A DNA stretch of 64,000 nucleotides from Cohaesibacter marisflavi (GTDB taxonomy: Bacteria; Pseudomonadota; Alphaproteobacteria; Rhizobiales; Cohaesibacteraceae): assembly GCF_900115225.1 (NCBI RefSeq), contig NZ_FOVR01000012.1, forward strand, positions 124,001 through 188,000, in the 5' to 3' direction. Positions 53,694-62,203 of the stretch are shown in pieces; the first letter of the stretch is position 1; each line of letters begins with the position of its first letter. The notes under the pieces are model-generated. The model was not told the origin of the DNA. It did not search any database and saw only the letters and a program-made list of their open reading frames with translations. The position numbers and the translations under genes are program-made.

Positions 53694-53759
53694 GAGCCTT
53701 TGCATCCAGTCGCCATGCAATCTGCTCGTTTGAATAAAATATCGAGGTTTATCAGATAG

Positions 53760-54389
53760 ATGACAGATAAAACAGAGCAAATGGATCTGCTTCAAACCAG
53801 CGAAAAAGAGGGGTGTGAGGGCACGCCGATGGCGGTTTTCCCTGCGCCACGGATGGAAAAGCGTGGCCCAGGCAGGCCAAAAGGTGCGACAAACCGCAAA
53901 ACGCAAGCAATTGAGAAACTCTATCGGGCAAAAGGACTGCGAGATCCGCTCCTGGCACAAGGCGAGATCGCTTCAGCACATCCGCTGGACCTTCATAAGC
54001 AAATCGTTGTGATGCAGGCTCATGCCCAAGGGATCAAAGCAGACAAGGCAATGGATGCCTATCGAGCCGGTACTCTGTTCGGTGTGCCGTCGATTGCCGA
54101 GGTTATGGCCTTGCAGACAAAGGTGCAGGACCAGCTGACGCCATACCTGTACGGCAAGAAGCCACAGCAGAGCGAAGAAGAGAATGATCGCCTGCCAATG
54201 CTATTCATTGACCTGGGCGATGACAGTCAGAGTGAGACCAATCAGGCTTCAGAAGGCTTGCTTTCTATTGGTCATGGCATCGAGGACCAAAGTCAACAAA
54301 ATCAATCACTTAGCAAGAGCGACAATCAAGCGTCTCATGACAAGGTGTCTCATGAAGCAGCCAAGCCACTGAAAGACAAGGGAGAATAG
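53760..54389 (+). CDS. Putative small terminase subunit (AT-hook-like)
   Basis: A 209-residue protein located immediately upstream of terL, the usual place for the small terminase subunit. It has an AT-hook-like DNA-binding motif (KRGPGRPKGATNRK, about residues 34-47), a helical centre and a Gln/Ser-rich tail. No domain is firmly recognised. It could recognise the repeat block just upstream. An alternative is a phage DNA-binding regulator. Confidence 0.5.
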   Translation: MTDKTEQMDLLQTSEKEGCEGTPMAVFPAPRMEKRGPGRPKGATNRKTQAIEKLYRAKGLRDPLLAQGEIASAHPLDLHKQIVVMQAHAQGIKADKAMDAYRAGTLFGVPSIAEVMALQTKVQDQLTPYLYGKKPQQSEEENDRLPMLFIDLGDDSQSETNQASEGLLSIGHGIEDQSQQNQSLSKSDNQASHDKVSHEAAKPLKDKGE

Positions 54390-54392
54390 CCA

Positions 54393-54698
54393 ATGTTGCA
54401 GCTGATAGATTATCAGAAGGACAGGCATGGCATAACAGGGGGACCGGCATGTTTTGAGTGGAGCGGGCTTGGAGAAATTTGTCTCGCTTCGGTTCTGCTC
54501 GCTCTTCCTCTCCCCATCACCAAGGGCAGGATTTCGCGCAGGGCCTCCCCCGAAGCACCCCCCAGCCCCCCATATAGGGGTGTGACGCGACACACCGATG
54601 AAGATTTTCATCGAGAAAAGCCAGCCAAGGGCGCGTTCTCGTGGTCTCCGGCCAAGGGTCGGGGGAAAAACACTATGGCTGATTTACAGTGGGGGTGA
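54393..54698 (+). CDS. Doubtful small protein between terS and terL
   Basis: A 101-residue open frame with a plausible AGGGAGA ribosome site, starting 3 bp after the previous stop. The composition is odd (Pro, Arg and Gly rich; SRRASPEAPPSPPYRGVTRH), no homology is recognised, and it ends just before terL. If it is not translated, this 310-bp gap is non-coding. It also contains an imperfect palindrome (GATGAAGATTTTCATC, 54597-54612). Confidence 0.3.
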   Translation: MLQLIDYQKDRHGITGGPACFEWSGLGEICLASVLLALPLPITKGRISRRASPEAPPSPPYRGVTRHTDEDFHREKPAKGAFSWSPAKGRGKNTMADLQWG

Positions 54699-54703
54699 GG
54701 GGA

Positions 54704-56278
54704 ATGAGCTATCAATTTCCGGGAAAAGACGAGACGGGTCTTATCGCTCCTGAGAATACCGATATTCGTGCTTTGGTGCAAGCCTATGAGAAGGATGAGG
54801 ACTTCGATCCCTATCATTTTAAACCGGCTGGGACTATCTCGCGCTCGTTCATTGCCGGCAAGGAAATGAGCCGATTCATCATGGGGCCGGTAGGGGGAGG
54901 CAAAACGGTATCCTGTGTCTTAGCCCGTATTGTGGCCGCAACCCAGATGCCGCCCTGCAAGGATGGATGGATCCGAGACCGGTTCGTGGTGGTCCGCACA
55001 TCTTTCCGCGATGCCGAGCGCACCGTGCTGAATTCGTGGAAGCAGTGGTTCCCGCGCACCTATCCCGGTTCAAGCTGGTCTGGCGGCAATGATCGTCCGG
55101 CAACCCACATCTTGCGCTGGCGTTTGCCTTGCGGGTTGAAGGTGGAAGCGGAAACGATCTTTTTGGGGATTGGCGATCAGTCAATTGAAGATATCTTGCG
55201 CGGGCTGGAAATCTCTGGTGGCTGGATGAACGAAGCCGATACGCTGGCTGCTAACGTACTTCGCTATATCGAGCAACGCACGGGCCGCTATCCTAAAAAA
55301 GAAGATCTGGCCGATCCTGACGCTAAACGCATGCGAACCGTGCTTGGCGACTATAACGCGCCTGATATGGACAACTGGACCTATGAGCAGTTGGTTGAAA
55401 ATCCGGCACCACACAGGAAGCTATATCGACAGCCTTCCGGACGGTCTCCCAATGCCGAGAACCTTTCCCGATTGGAGCCGGATTATTACCAGAAGATCAT
55501 CGAGGCTGAACCGGACTGGTATGTGCGCCGCTTTGTCGACAACCAGTATGGCTATAGCCGTGAAGGCCTGCCGGTCTACCGATCTTTTGATCAGGACCGT
55601 CACATCGCGGCCAGAAAACTTGATCCGGTAGAAGGTCTGCCGTTGTTGATCGGCATGGACGCTGCCTTGCATCCAGCTGCGATCTTTGGACAGCCAATGC
55701 CGAATGGCCAGATCCGCATCACCGATGAGTTGGTTCCGGGCGCAGGTGTGGGCGCGGCTCGCTTCGCTGAAATGGTTCTTGATCTGCTGGACCGGCGCTA
55801 TCAGATGGTGACCGATATTCGCGCCTGGGCCGATCCGGCGAGCCAATATGGCGCAGACAGGGAAGGCGGCGAGCAGGCTTGGCTCGACACCATGCAGGTG
55901 GAATTGAAGATGCCGATCCTCATTCCGGCCAATGGCTCCAACGAACTGGGACTTCGTCTTGGTGCGGTTGAAAAGGAACTTACGCATTTCATCGACGGGG
56001 AAACCCCGCGCCTTCTGGTTTCGCCCCATTGCAAGCTTTTGAACCGAGGCTTCATGTCCGGCTATCGCTTCAAGAAGCTTTCTGGCGGTTCAGAGCAATT
56101 CTCATTGCAGCCGGAAAAGAACGACTATTCTCACCCCCACGATAGTTTGCAGTATCTGGTCCTGGGGTATCGTGGGCGTCCCGCTGTTGTGGGGCAATCG
56201 CAGCGACAGAGGCGAGCATCAGCCCCCAAGGCCGCGTCCGCTTCCAGACGGAATTTTGATCCGCACCGCTATGCCTGA
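54704..56278 (+). CDS. terL: Terminase large subunit
   Basis: A 524-residue packaging motor. Walker A GPVGGGKT is at about residues 60-67, Walker B-like WMNEAD near residue 175, and a C-terminal nuclease region with IGMDAALHPAAIF (an RNase H-like first Asp) and ADPASQYGADREGG follows. The T7-type small virion-packaging family is likely. The frame is open from 54689, but the ATG at 54704 (MSYQFPGKDE) behind a GGGGTGAGGGG ribosome site is chosen. It overlaps the next gene by 8 bp. Confidence 0.93.
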   Translation: MSYQFPGKDETGLIAPENTDIRALVQAYEKDEDFDPYHFKPAGTISRSFIAGKEMSRFIMGPVGGGKTVSCVLARIVAATQMPPCKDGWIRDRFVVVRTSFRDAERTVLNSWKQWFPRTYPGSSWSGGNDRPATHILRWRLPCGLKVEAETIFLGIGDQSIEDILRGLEISGGWMNEADTLAANVLRYIEQRTGRYPKKEDLADPDAKRMRTVLGDYNAPDMDNWTYEQLVENPAPHRKLYRQPSGRSPNAENLSRLEPDYYQKIIEAEPDWYVRRFVDNQYGYSREGLPVYRSFDQDRHIAARKLDPVEGLPLLIGMDAALHPAAIFGQPMPNGQIRITDELVPGAGVGAARFAEMVLDLLDRRYQMVTDIRAWADPASQYGADREGGEQAWLDTMQVELKMPILIPANGSNELGLRLGAVEKELTHFIDGETPRLLVSPHCKLLNRGFMSGYRFKKLSGGSEQFSLQPEKNDYSHPHDSLQYLVLGYRGRPAVVGQSQRQRRASAPKAASASRRNFDPHRYA

Positions 56279-56951
56279 GATCCACCATCCATCCAGCCTC
56301 TATGACCTTGCCTGTGTAGCAGGTCAACGCCCGATGATCGTCTGGCAGTGTCTGAAGGCGCAACGCGCTGTATCGGAGACGTGGGCGCTTTCTGACGATA
56401 ATGGTGAAGCAGTTATTGTGACCGGTCTTTGGCTGAGAAGCGATGGTGTTGCCGAAGCATGGTTTTTGGCACGCCCGGAGGCTGCGAAATACCTTCGACG
56501 GATCGTCCGGCATATTCGGTTGACCTTGGCACGCTCCCCCTATGCTGAAATCGAAGTCAGGATCACCACACGGGCCGGTGCGCATATTGCGTTGCTTTGT
56601 GGGTTCACTCTGGCAGAAATCACTTCTGGCATGGAGATTTGGCGATATGGGCGGATTGTTGGGCGGCGGGGGAGACAACGGCGCAGTGGCTTTGCAGAGA
56701 AAAGTTGCAGAGCAAAACCAAAGGAAACAGTTGGCCGCACTCGCCAAAACGGCGGCAGAAACCGATCAGGCGACAGCCAAGGCCAAGGGCGGCGGTCGAC
56801 GCGCTGGCGGCAACAAACTGCTGACCTATATCGGCGCGTCCGATGGTCAATCCACGCTCGGATAAGGCGCATTCATGGCAAAGAGACAAAGCACAGCGCC
56901 CAATGCCGCGAAAGAGCCAGAAAATACTGGCAGCTCAAAGGGAAACGATGA
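56271..56951 (+). CDS. GNAT-like phage virion or assembly protein, with overlapping C-terminus
   Basis: Starts with ATG at 56271 inside the terL stop region. The first 125 residues are well formed (PEIHHPSSLYDLACVAGQRP; CGFTLAEITSGMEIWRYG at about 108-125) and look like the small protein seen after terL in T7-like phages, with a GNAT-like pattern. From about residue 126 to the stop, the sequence is arginine-rich and coincides out of frame with the next two genes. The true product may end near 56650, or the tail may be spurious. Confidence 0.6.
   Translation: MPEIHHPSSLYDLACVAGQRPMIVWQCLKAQRAVSETWALSDDNGEAVIVTGLWLRSDGVAEAWFLARPEAAKYLRRIVRHIRLTLARSPYAEIEVRITTRAGAHIALLCGFTLAEITSGMEIWRYGRIVGRRGRQRRSGFAEKSCRAKPKETVGRTRQNGGRNRSGDSQGQGRRSTRWRQQTADLYRRVRWSIHARIRRIHGKETKHSAQCRERARKYWQLKGKR
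56647..56865 (+). CDS. Small phage protein before portal
   Basis: A 72-residue Gly/Ala/Lys-rich protein (GGLLGGGGDNGAVALQRKVA at the start; LLTYIGASDGQSTLG at the end). A small protein with this end pattern is commonly found just upstream of portal in T7-like phages of alphaproteobacteria. It overlaps the preceding frame by 219 bp and lies 9 bp before the portal gene. Function unknown. Confidence 0.7.
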   Translation: MGGLLGGGGDNGAVALQRKVAEQNQRKQLAALAKTAAETDQATAKAKGGGRRAGGNKLLTYIGASDGQSTLG

Positions 56952-58488
56952 AGCCAAGATCAAGAAGCTGAAACGCTTTTACAAAAAGGCTGACACCGAG
57001 TTTCTCAAGTTCAAGCCAATGCTTGATGAGGCCTTTGACTATGCCATTCCCTATCGTAAGGGCATATCCGAGACCGGAGCGGGCGAAAAGCGGGTCAACA
57101 AGGCATTTGACCAGACCGCGATCGTCGGGGCTTTTCGCTTTGCCGGACGGCTCTGGCAAGACTTCGTTTCAGAAGAAATGTTCCGTCTTGCTCCCGGCGA
57201 CATTCTCACTGACAAGGTCAAGAACGAGCTTCGGCCCGAGCTTGAAACCTATACATCCGTTATCACCGGAATGGCGTCCAATGGCGAATTTGATCTGGCT
57301 TTCCATGAGATGGGGCTGGATCTTTCGGCGGGCACTGGCGCCATGTACATCCAGGAAGGTGAAGACACCGATACACCGGCGCGCTTTGTAGCGGTACCGA
57401 TTGATGAGCTGCGCCTCTTAAAGGGTGGCCATGGTGACGTGCGGGGCATTTTCTGGGACCGGAAATGGGATGCCTGGGAAGTGGAGGATGAGTTCTGGGA
57501 TGAACGCGCCAAGTTTGGCCCGAACTTCAAAGACAAGCTGCGGAAGAATGAAAGCGATGATGTAAAGCTGCGCGTCGCGACCCTTTATGACCGCAAGGCA
57601 AAGAAATGGATCACGACCACATGGGTCGACTGCGATGAAGACACAATCATTCGCGAAGAGGAAAGCCTTACCAACCCATGGCTGACACCACGCTACTTCC
57701 GCGTCCCAGGAGAAACGATGGGCCGTGGCCCTGTCATGCTTGCCATGCCTTCCATCAAAACGCTGAATACAGCGCAGAGTTTGACCTTGCAGGCGGCTGC
57801 AATAGCGCTCCTGGGCATCTGGACTGCCGTTGATGACGGTGTGTTCAATCCGGATCAATCAGCAATCGAGCCCGGGGCGATCTGGACCGTGGCTCGCAAT
57901 GGCGGCGTGCTTGGACCAACAGTGCAGCGCATGACCGATCCAAGGCTGGATACCAACAACATCATCCTCAATGATCTCCGGATGGCCGTACAGGCCACCA
58001 TGATGGACCAGAGCTTGCCGCCAGACGGAGCTGCGGTGCGCAGCGCTACCGAGATCCTAGAAAGGGTCAAACGGCTCGCTACGGACCATATCGGGGCATT
58101 TGGACGCCTTGTCTATGAGATCATCGCGCCTCTTGCCCGACGTTTGATCGAAATTGCTTACAAAAAGGGCCTGATTAAAGCGCAGATCCCAATAGACCAG
58201 ATCTTGATCCAGGTGAAAGTCTCTTCGCCTTTGGCAACGGCGCGCGCGGCCGAAAAACTCGAAAAGATCACCCAGTGGATCGATATGGTGCTGGCCATTT
58301 TGCAGACCGAGGCTGGACAAGTGGCCAAACTGCAAGACGCCCTTGAATATATCGGCCACGAGTTGGGCGTTCCTTCCCGTTTCATCGTCACTGCTGAAGA
58401 ACGCGCCGCAATGCAAAAGCAACAGCAGGACGAGCAAGCCACCATGATGGCAGCACAAATGGCCATGCAAGCCGGGGAGGGAGCTTAA
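56875..58488 (+). CDS. Portal protein (T7-type head-tail connector)
   Basis: A 537-residue connector of the Head-tail_con family. Segments DAFDYAIPYR-like (LDEAFDYAIPYRKGISETGA), AFRFAGRLWQDFVSE, GAMYIQEGEDTD and RVPGETMGRGPVMLAMPSIK are typical of T7 gp8-like connectors. It forms the 12-mer ring at the capsid vertex through which DNA passes. It overlaps the following gene by one base (TAATG). Confidence 0.93.
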   Translation: MAKRQSTAPNAAKEPENTGSSKGNDEAKIKKLKRFYKKADTEFLKFKPMLDEAFDYAIPYRKGISETGAGEKRVNKAFDQTAIVGAFRFAGRLWQDFVSEEMFRLAPGDILTDKVKNELRPELETYTSVITGMASNGEFDLAFHEMGLDLSAGTGAMYIQEGEDTDTPARFVAVPIDELRLLKGGHGDVRGIFWDRKWDAWEVEDEFWDERAKFGPNFKDKLRKNESDDVKLRVATLYDRKAKKWITTTWVDCDEDTIIREEESLTNPWLTPRYFRVPGETMGRGPVMLAMPSIKTLNTAQSLTLQAAAIALLGIWTAVDDGVFNPDQSAIEPGAIWTVARNGGVLGPTVQRMTDPRLDTNNIILNDLRMAVQATMMDQSLPPDGAAVRSATEILERVKRLATDHIGAFGRLVYEIIAPLARRLIEIAYKKGLIKAQIPIDQILIQVKVSSPLATARAAEKLEKITQWIDMVLAILQTEAGQVAKLQDALEYIGHELGVPSRFIVTAEERAAMQKQQQDEQATMMAAQMAMQAGEGA

Positions 58489-59075
58489 TGAGCCGCGCCG
58501 GATTTGACCTTCAAGACATGATTTCCCGTCTTGGCAGCGAGCACAGCTGGGAAACCCTCGATAATCTGCAAAACATGTTTGCGCATCCGGAAAAACGCAA
58601 GTTGGCTGAAGAAGAAAAAGCCATAAAGGAAGCTGCGCAGCTGCGCTTCCGACAGGATCTTCTGGTGATCTTCTCGATGGAGCAGGGGCGCAATGTGCTT
58701 GAAGAATTGATCAGGGGAACCGTTGGGCGTCCTCCTGTCAATCTTGGCATATCCGGCCTTTCTTCTGATCAGGTGGGAGTGATGTCCGCCTATCGCGAAG
58801 GCCAGAACTCCATCATCCATTCTATTCTTTCTGACCTTAAAAAGGCGGGTTTCACCCCGTCAAACGCATCCGTACAAGGAGACACAGCACCATGTTCATT
58901 CTCGGACACCACTGGCCAACCATCGCATTCGAAGCTGAAGACGGAACCGGATCTGGCTCAGACACCGGAAACGCCGAAGAAAGCGGCGACAGCGCGGAAA
59001 CAACCCTCTACCGCCCAGACGGCCTCGAAGAAGGCTACTTTGGCGAAACGGACCAGGAAACCATCGACAAGCTGA
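58488..59075 (+). CDS. Phage structural-module protein with overlapping tail
   Basis: A 195-residue frame. The first 127 residues are well composed (DMISRLGSEHSWETLDNLQN; FRQDLLVIFSMEQGRNVLEE) and resemble small proteins between portal and scaffold in podoviruses. From about residue 135, the frame runs 184 bp into the scaffold gene out of phase; this tail is Lys/Thr/Ala-rich and may be spurious or functional overprinting. Confidence 0.65.
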   Translation: MSRAGFDLQDMISRLGSEHSWETLDNLQNMFAHPEKRKLAEEEKAIKEAAQLRFRQDLLVIFSMEQGRNVLEELIRGTVGRPPVNLGISGLSSDQVGVMSAYREGQNSIIHSILSDLKKAGFTPSNASVQGDTAPCSFSDTTGQPSHSKLKTEPDLAQTPETPKKAATARKQPSTAQTASKKATLAKRTRKPSTS

Positions 59076-59680
59076 TGGCGGGCATCAAGGATGCAACACC
59101 GCAACTGCCCGAAGATGTTTCCGGCTATGAGTTCACACCATCTGAAGGCTTGGAAGGCTATTTCGGCGAGAAAGACGATCCTTTGCTTAATTCAGCCAAG
59201 GCCGCTGCGCTGAAGAATGGCATCACACCCGACGTCTTGCAGAGTTTTATCAATGACACATTTGGAGATCCCGTAGCAAAGGGCGTGATTGCACCACCAT
59301 TCAATCCGAAAGCGGAGATAGACGGCCTTGCCAAAATGCTTGGCGGCGATAACAAAGTGGCTGAAAAGGCGATCAATGATGCTGATGCCATTGCTGGTAA
59401 TCTGGCCAAAACCATGGGGCTGCCGGAAGCGGCTGCGGGCTTCTTCGAAGGCATGGCCGAAACCGCGTCTGGCGTGATGGTCATTCGCGCCATCCAGAAA
59501 ATGGCAGGAGAAAAAGGTATTGCTCTTGGCGGACAGGACGCGGGCGCTACCACGCATTACTCAAGGGAAACCCTCAAGAAGATGGGCGCTGATCCGCGCA
59601 TCGACCCGCAGAGCACAAAATATGATCCGGACGTCAGGAAGAAGTATGATGACAGCTATCTGGCTTTGTATGGGGGATAA
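58892..59680 (+). CDS. Capsid scaffold protein
   Basis: A 262-residue acidic protein (EAEDGTGSGSDTGNAEESGD at the start), Ala/Gly-rich in the centre (NDADAIAGNLAKTMGLPEAA), with the C-terminal ALGGQDAGATTHYSRETLKK segment typical of the T7 gp9-like scaffold. A perfect AAGGAG ribosome site precedes the ATG. It helps assemble the procapsid and leaves before DNA packaging. It should be followed by the capsid gene, but an insert separates them here. Confidence 0.75.
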   Translation: MFILGHHWPTIAFEAEDGTGSGSDTGNAEESGDSAETTLYRPDGLEEGYFGETDQETIDKLMAGIKDATPQLPEDVSGYEFTPSEGLEGYFGEKDDPLLNSAKAAALKNGITPDVLQSFINDTFGDPVAKGVIAPPFNPKAEIDGLAKMLGGDNKVAEKAINDADAIAGNLAKTMGLPEAAAGFFEGMAETASGVMVIRAIQKMAGEKGIALGGQDAGATTHYSRETLKKMGADPRIDPQSTKYDPDVRKKYDDSYLALYGG

Positions 59681-59765
59681 AAACCAAGCTGCCGACTAAA
59701 GTTAAAAAAATATTAATTCATAATTAACCGCAAATCACCTCATCATACAGAACGAAGAATCGTGA

Positions 59766-60377
59766 ATGACTGAGAACATGGCGATGGATGCAACATATAA
59801 TTTGAATGGCGGTTTTAAGCCAACAGTAAAGAGAAATGCAGATATTAACGGGCCGGATTTCTTTCCAACCCCGCCATGGGCAACTCATGCACTGATTGAT
59901 AATGAGGTGTTCACTGGTGATATTTGGGAATGCGCTTGTGGCGATGGAGAAATGTCTAACGTTCTGCAGGAGACTGGCAATCAAGTGATTAGCAGTGATC
60001 TTTATGATCGAGGTTTTGGGGAAACCGGTGTGGACTTTTTGGAACAAACAAAAAAAGTTTCAAACATCATAACCAATCCTCCATATAACAGCGCACAACA
60101 ATTCGTCGAGCAAGCGCATAAGCTTTCGAGTCAAAAATTTGCTCTTTTGCTTAGGCTCGCGTTTTTAGAAGGAGCGTCTAGAGCACGAACAATTTTCTCG
60201 ACCGTTCCTCCAAGTAGAGTTTGGGTATTTAGCGAAAGAATTACATTTTATCCCAAAAACGCAGTGAAAGCAGGATCGGGAACCACGGCTTACGCATGGT
60301 TTGTTTGGGATAAAAAGCATTCGGGAAGCACTGAGCTGAAATGGTTCCAACCAGGATACAAAAAACTTTACTCTTGA
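59766..60377 (+). CDS. Phage-type N6-adenine DNA methyltransferase
   Basis: A 203-residue SAM-dependent methyltransferase. FFPTPPWATHALI (residues 32-44), ACGDGEMSNVL (motif I, residues 57-67), SSDLYDRGFGETGVDFLE and the catalytic NPPY (motif IV, residues 104-107) are the pattern of small phage adenine methyltransferases. It may protect phage DNA from restriction or alter regulation. The first gene of the AT-rich insert between scaffold and capsid, on the phage strand, and convergent with the next gene (10-bp overlap). Confidence 0.88.
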   Translation: MTENMAMDATYNLNGGFKPTVKRNADINGPDFFPTPPWATHALIDNEVFTGDIWECACGDGEMSNVLQETGNQVISSDLYDRGFGETGVDFLEQTKKVSNIITNPPYNSAQQFVEQAHKLSSQKFALLLRLAFLEGASRARTIFSTVPPSRVWVFSERITFYPKNAVKAGSGTTAYAWFVWDKKHSGSTELKWFQPGYKKLYS

Positions 60378-60685
60378 ATTTTGGCCCGGCCTGCATCCGT
60401 TATAACTAAGCCTTTTCTCTCTTCATCATACTCAGCAAACCCTAGGTTGATGATGTTATTGGGGCTTTCTTTATGAGAAACCATATTCCTAACTTTTTGA
60501 GAGAAATGCGAATCCTTACGTCCTTCCAAGATCTCTAGATCATGCCCAATTGGATGCATTTCTTTTTCAAGTTGAACGATAAGGTCAGACGTCGATAAAA
60601 ATCCGTCTTTTTCACCATTCAATAGTTTAAGTGTTGGTAGCAACAAATCAGCTTCGCTGATCAGACGTTTGGATGCATTTTTCAT
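60368..60685 (-). CDS. Mrr-N-like winged-helix protein
   Basis: A 105-residue protein with the pattern LLLPTLKLLNGEKDGFLSTS, then FSQKVRNMVSHKESPNNIIN and GFAEYDEERKGLVITDAGRA, resembling the winged-helix domain found at the N-terminus of Mrr-type restriction proteins. No nuclease domain is present. It is on the opposite strand from the methyltransferase, whose 3' end it overlaps. It may be a regulator of this island or a stand-alone DNA reader. The family call is by eye. Confidence 0.55.
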   Translation of the reverse strand: MKNASKRLISEADLLLPTLKLLNGEKDGFLSTSDLIVQLEKEMHPIGHDLEILEGRKDSHFSQKVRNMVSHKESPNNIINLGFAEYDEERKGLVITDAGRAKIQE

Positions 60686-60801
60686 AATAAGACCCTTTAA
60701 GTTTTTCTTTTCTTAGGATCCACTAAGAAACGGTCGAGTCAACAAATAATTGCTCTTATGCATAAGACAATTTTAGATGGAGAGCTAAGCAACAATGAAG
60801 A

Positions 60802-61380
60802 CTAGCCCTCATTGTGCTCTTCTGATGCCGCATTGTCCCCATCTGAAGGACCAAGAGCTAAATTCATTATCCAAGCAACATTTAGCAAATTCCCTGCAGC
60901 CGAAAGACCAACTAACAAACTATAGATAAAAACTAAGTATCCAAAAAACGAAAAAAATGCTGAAGTCTCATAAGCGACTGAAAAAATCAGTAGAACAATA
61001 GATAATACCTGAGAGAATATAAAGTGAAAAAAACTAACTGAAAGATCCATAAAATAAGAATTATTATCGCCATTTTCCATCAAAAGCCTCAATGTTTTCC
61101 CATTAAAAGCGAGAAAAATTGCGAATGCACCGATTGAAAATCCCAACAAACTCGGCGCAATATTTGAAGCAAATGCATGCCATGCACGACTATTACTCAT
61201 CTCATTCAAATTAAGCCAAATTGGATAAGTCATAAACGAGAAAATTATTGCAGACCATAAATAAATAGATTTTACAAGCGCTATCCACCCGCCATAATTT
61301 TTCCAGTAAAGCAAGAAATAGTCAGGCACTTCAGGAACGAACTGTTTGATACAGCTACAAAAGCCATCTTTTACACACAT
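60802..61380 (-). CDS. Polytopic membrane protein of the moron island
   Basis: A 192-residue AT-rich membrane protein with about four hydrophobic segments: SIYLWSAIIFSFMTYPIW, IAPSLLGFSIGAFAIFLA, VSFFHFIFSQVLSIVLLIF and FFGYLVFIYSLLVGLSAAG. A Cys-rich short N-terminus (MCVKDGFCSCIKQF) precedes them and an acidic C-terminus (GPSDGDNAASEEHNEG) follows. It overlaps the upstream gene of the same operon by 26 bp, which indicates co-translation. No family is recognised; an effector in membrane disruption or signalling is possible. Confidence 0.75.
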   Translation of the reverse strand: MCVKDGFCSCIKQFVPEVPDYFLLYWKNYGGWIALVKSIYLWSAIIFSFMTYPIWLNLNEMSNSRAWHAFASNIAPSLLGFSIGAFAIFLAFNGKTLRLLMENGDNNSYFMDLSVSFFHFIFSQVLSIVLLIFSVAYETSAFFSFFGYLVFIYSLLVGLSAAGNLLNVAWIMNLALGPSDGDNAASEEHNEG

Positions 61381-62203
61381 TAACGATTCTCGCTCTCACG
61401 CCTATTTCATCTTCCAAAACCTCTTCCACCAATTTTGGAATTTTGTTGGTAGATATTTTCAGCTTCTCACCTTCTATTCCCCGTCCCTCACCGACGACGT
61501 TACCACTATATTCTGCAACAGACGCAATCAATTTATTATCTTCATTCAAATCAAGCCCCTCTTGGCGACTTGCTGCAACGAGAGCAATTGTTTGGCGAGC
61601 TGCATTTTGAGATTCTAGGTTTCTTAATACTCTTCTTTGCGCAGCATTGTGGTCATCGGGATTCGGGCGCTTTAAATCGATAACTACCTTATACAGAGAA
61701 TACATATTAAAAATACTTTTTAGGGTACCTTCGGCCGGAATAATTGTTGCATATACTTCTTTTATGTCGAGGGTTTCCATCGATCGAGTAAAAATATTTT
61801 CGAAAAATTTATGAGCTGTTTTAACTGAAAAAGTTTTTTTCAATTCATTTTTCGTCTCGACAACTAGAAGGTGATCTTTTTCGCGTAAAGCATAGTAAAA
61901 TGTTTTCAAGTTCAAACCAATGTTATCGGGAATTTTCACACCCGAGTCATCAAAATCTATTTCTTCCAATTTAAGCTTATCAATAGCTGGTTCATCTTTG
62001 TTAACCTCAGTCCAAACATAAATTACACCAACATAAATTCCATCCTCCACAATCCTTGGCTTTGAAATAGTTGCAAATTCAACCCCTCTAAAATTTACCG
62101 TATATTTGGAAGCTACTTCCAGTAATTTGGGGTAAATTCCTTTTGGATGGGGATGAGCGACGATATTTAAGGCGCCAAAAATAACTCTATTAGTTGCAAC
62201 CAT
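61355..62203 (-). CDS. DUF4747-like protein, first gene of a two-gene operon
   Basis: A 282-residue soluble protein. The pattern (ALNIVAHPHPKGIYPKLLEV; FRGVEFATISKPRIVEDGIY; KIPDNIGLNLKTFYYALREK; VVIDLKRPNPDDHNAAQRRV) resembles the DUF4747 family known from defence-rich and phage-linked loci. This is recognition from memory, so moderate confidence. It overlaps the membrane protein gene by 26 bp and heads the leftward pair. No catalytic motif is obvious; it could be a nucleic acid or signal sensor that controls the membrane partner. Confidence 0.6.
   Translation of the reverse strand: MVATNRVIFGALNIVAHPHPKGIYPKLLEVASKYTVNFRGVEFATISKPRIVEDGIYVGVIYVWTEVNKDEPAIDKLKLEEIDFDDSGVKIPDNIGLNLKTFYYALREKDHLLVVETKNELKKTFSVKTAHKFFENIFTRSMETLDIKEVYATIIPAEGTLKSIFNMYSLYKVVIDLKRPNPDDHNAAQRRVLRNLESQNAARQTIALVAASRQEGLDLNEDNKLIASVAEYSGNVVGEGRGIEGEKLKISTNKIPKLVEEVLEDEIGVRARIVNVCKRWLL

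Larger units (their letters stand above)
53120..53759. other. 640-bp non-coding block between the toxin-antitoxin pair and the terminase
   Basis: No credible gene. It holds the toxin-antitoxin promoter, three CCCCRACCCWTT repeats, the GGGGACAC octamer cluster, a short alternating purine-pyrimidine tract (ACGCGCACGCGCACGCGTA, 53563-53581) and probably the late promoter for the packaging genes. Its composition is unlike the rest of the prophage. Confidence 0.7.

Noticed and set aside
53556-53960. 134-residue minus-strand frame across the repeat block
   Set aside because: It runs through the octamer repeats and into the terminase candidate gene on the other strand, lacks a ribosome site and has no domain pattern.
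61346-61618. 90-residue plus-strand frame over the DUF4747-like gene
   Set aside because: It is antisense to the better-formed 282-residue gene and lacks a ribosome site.
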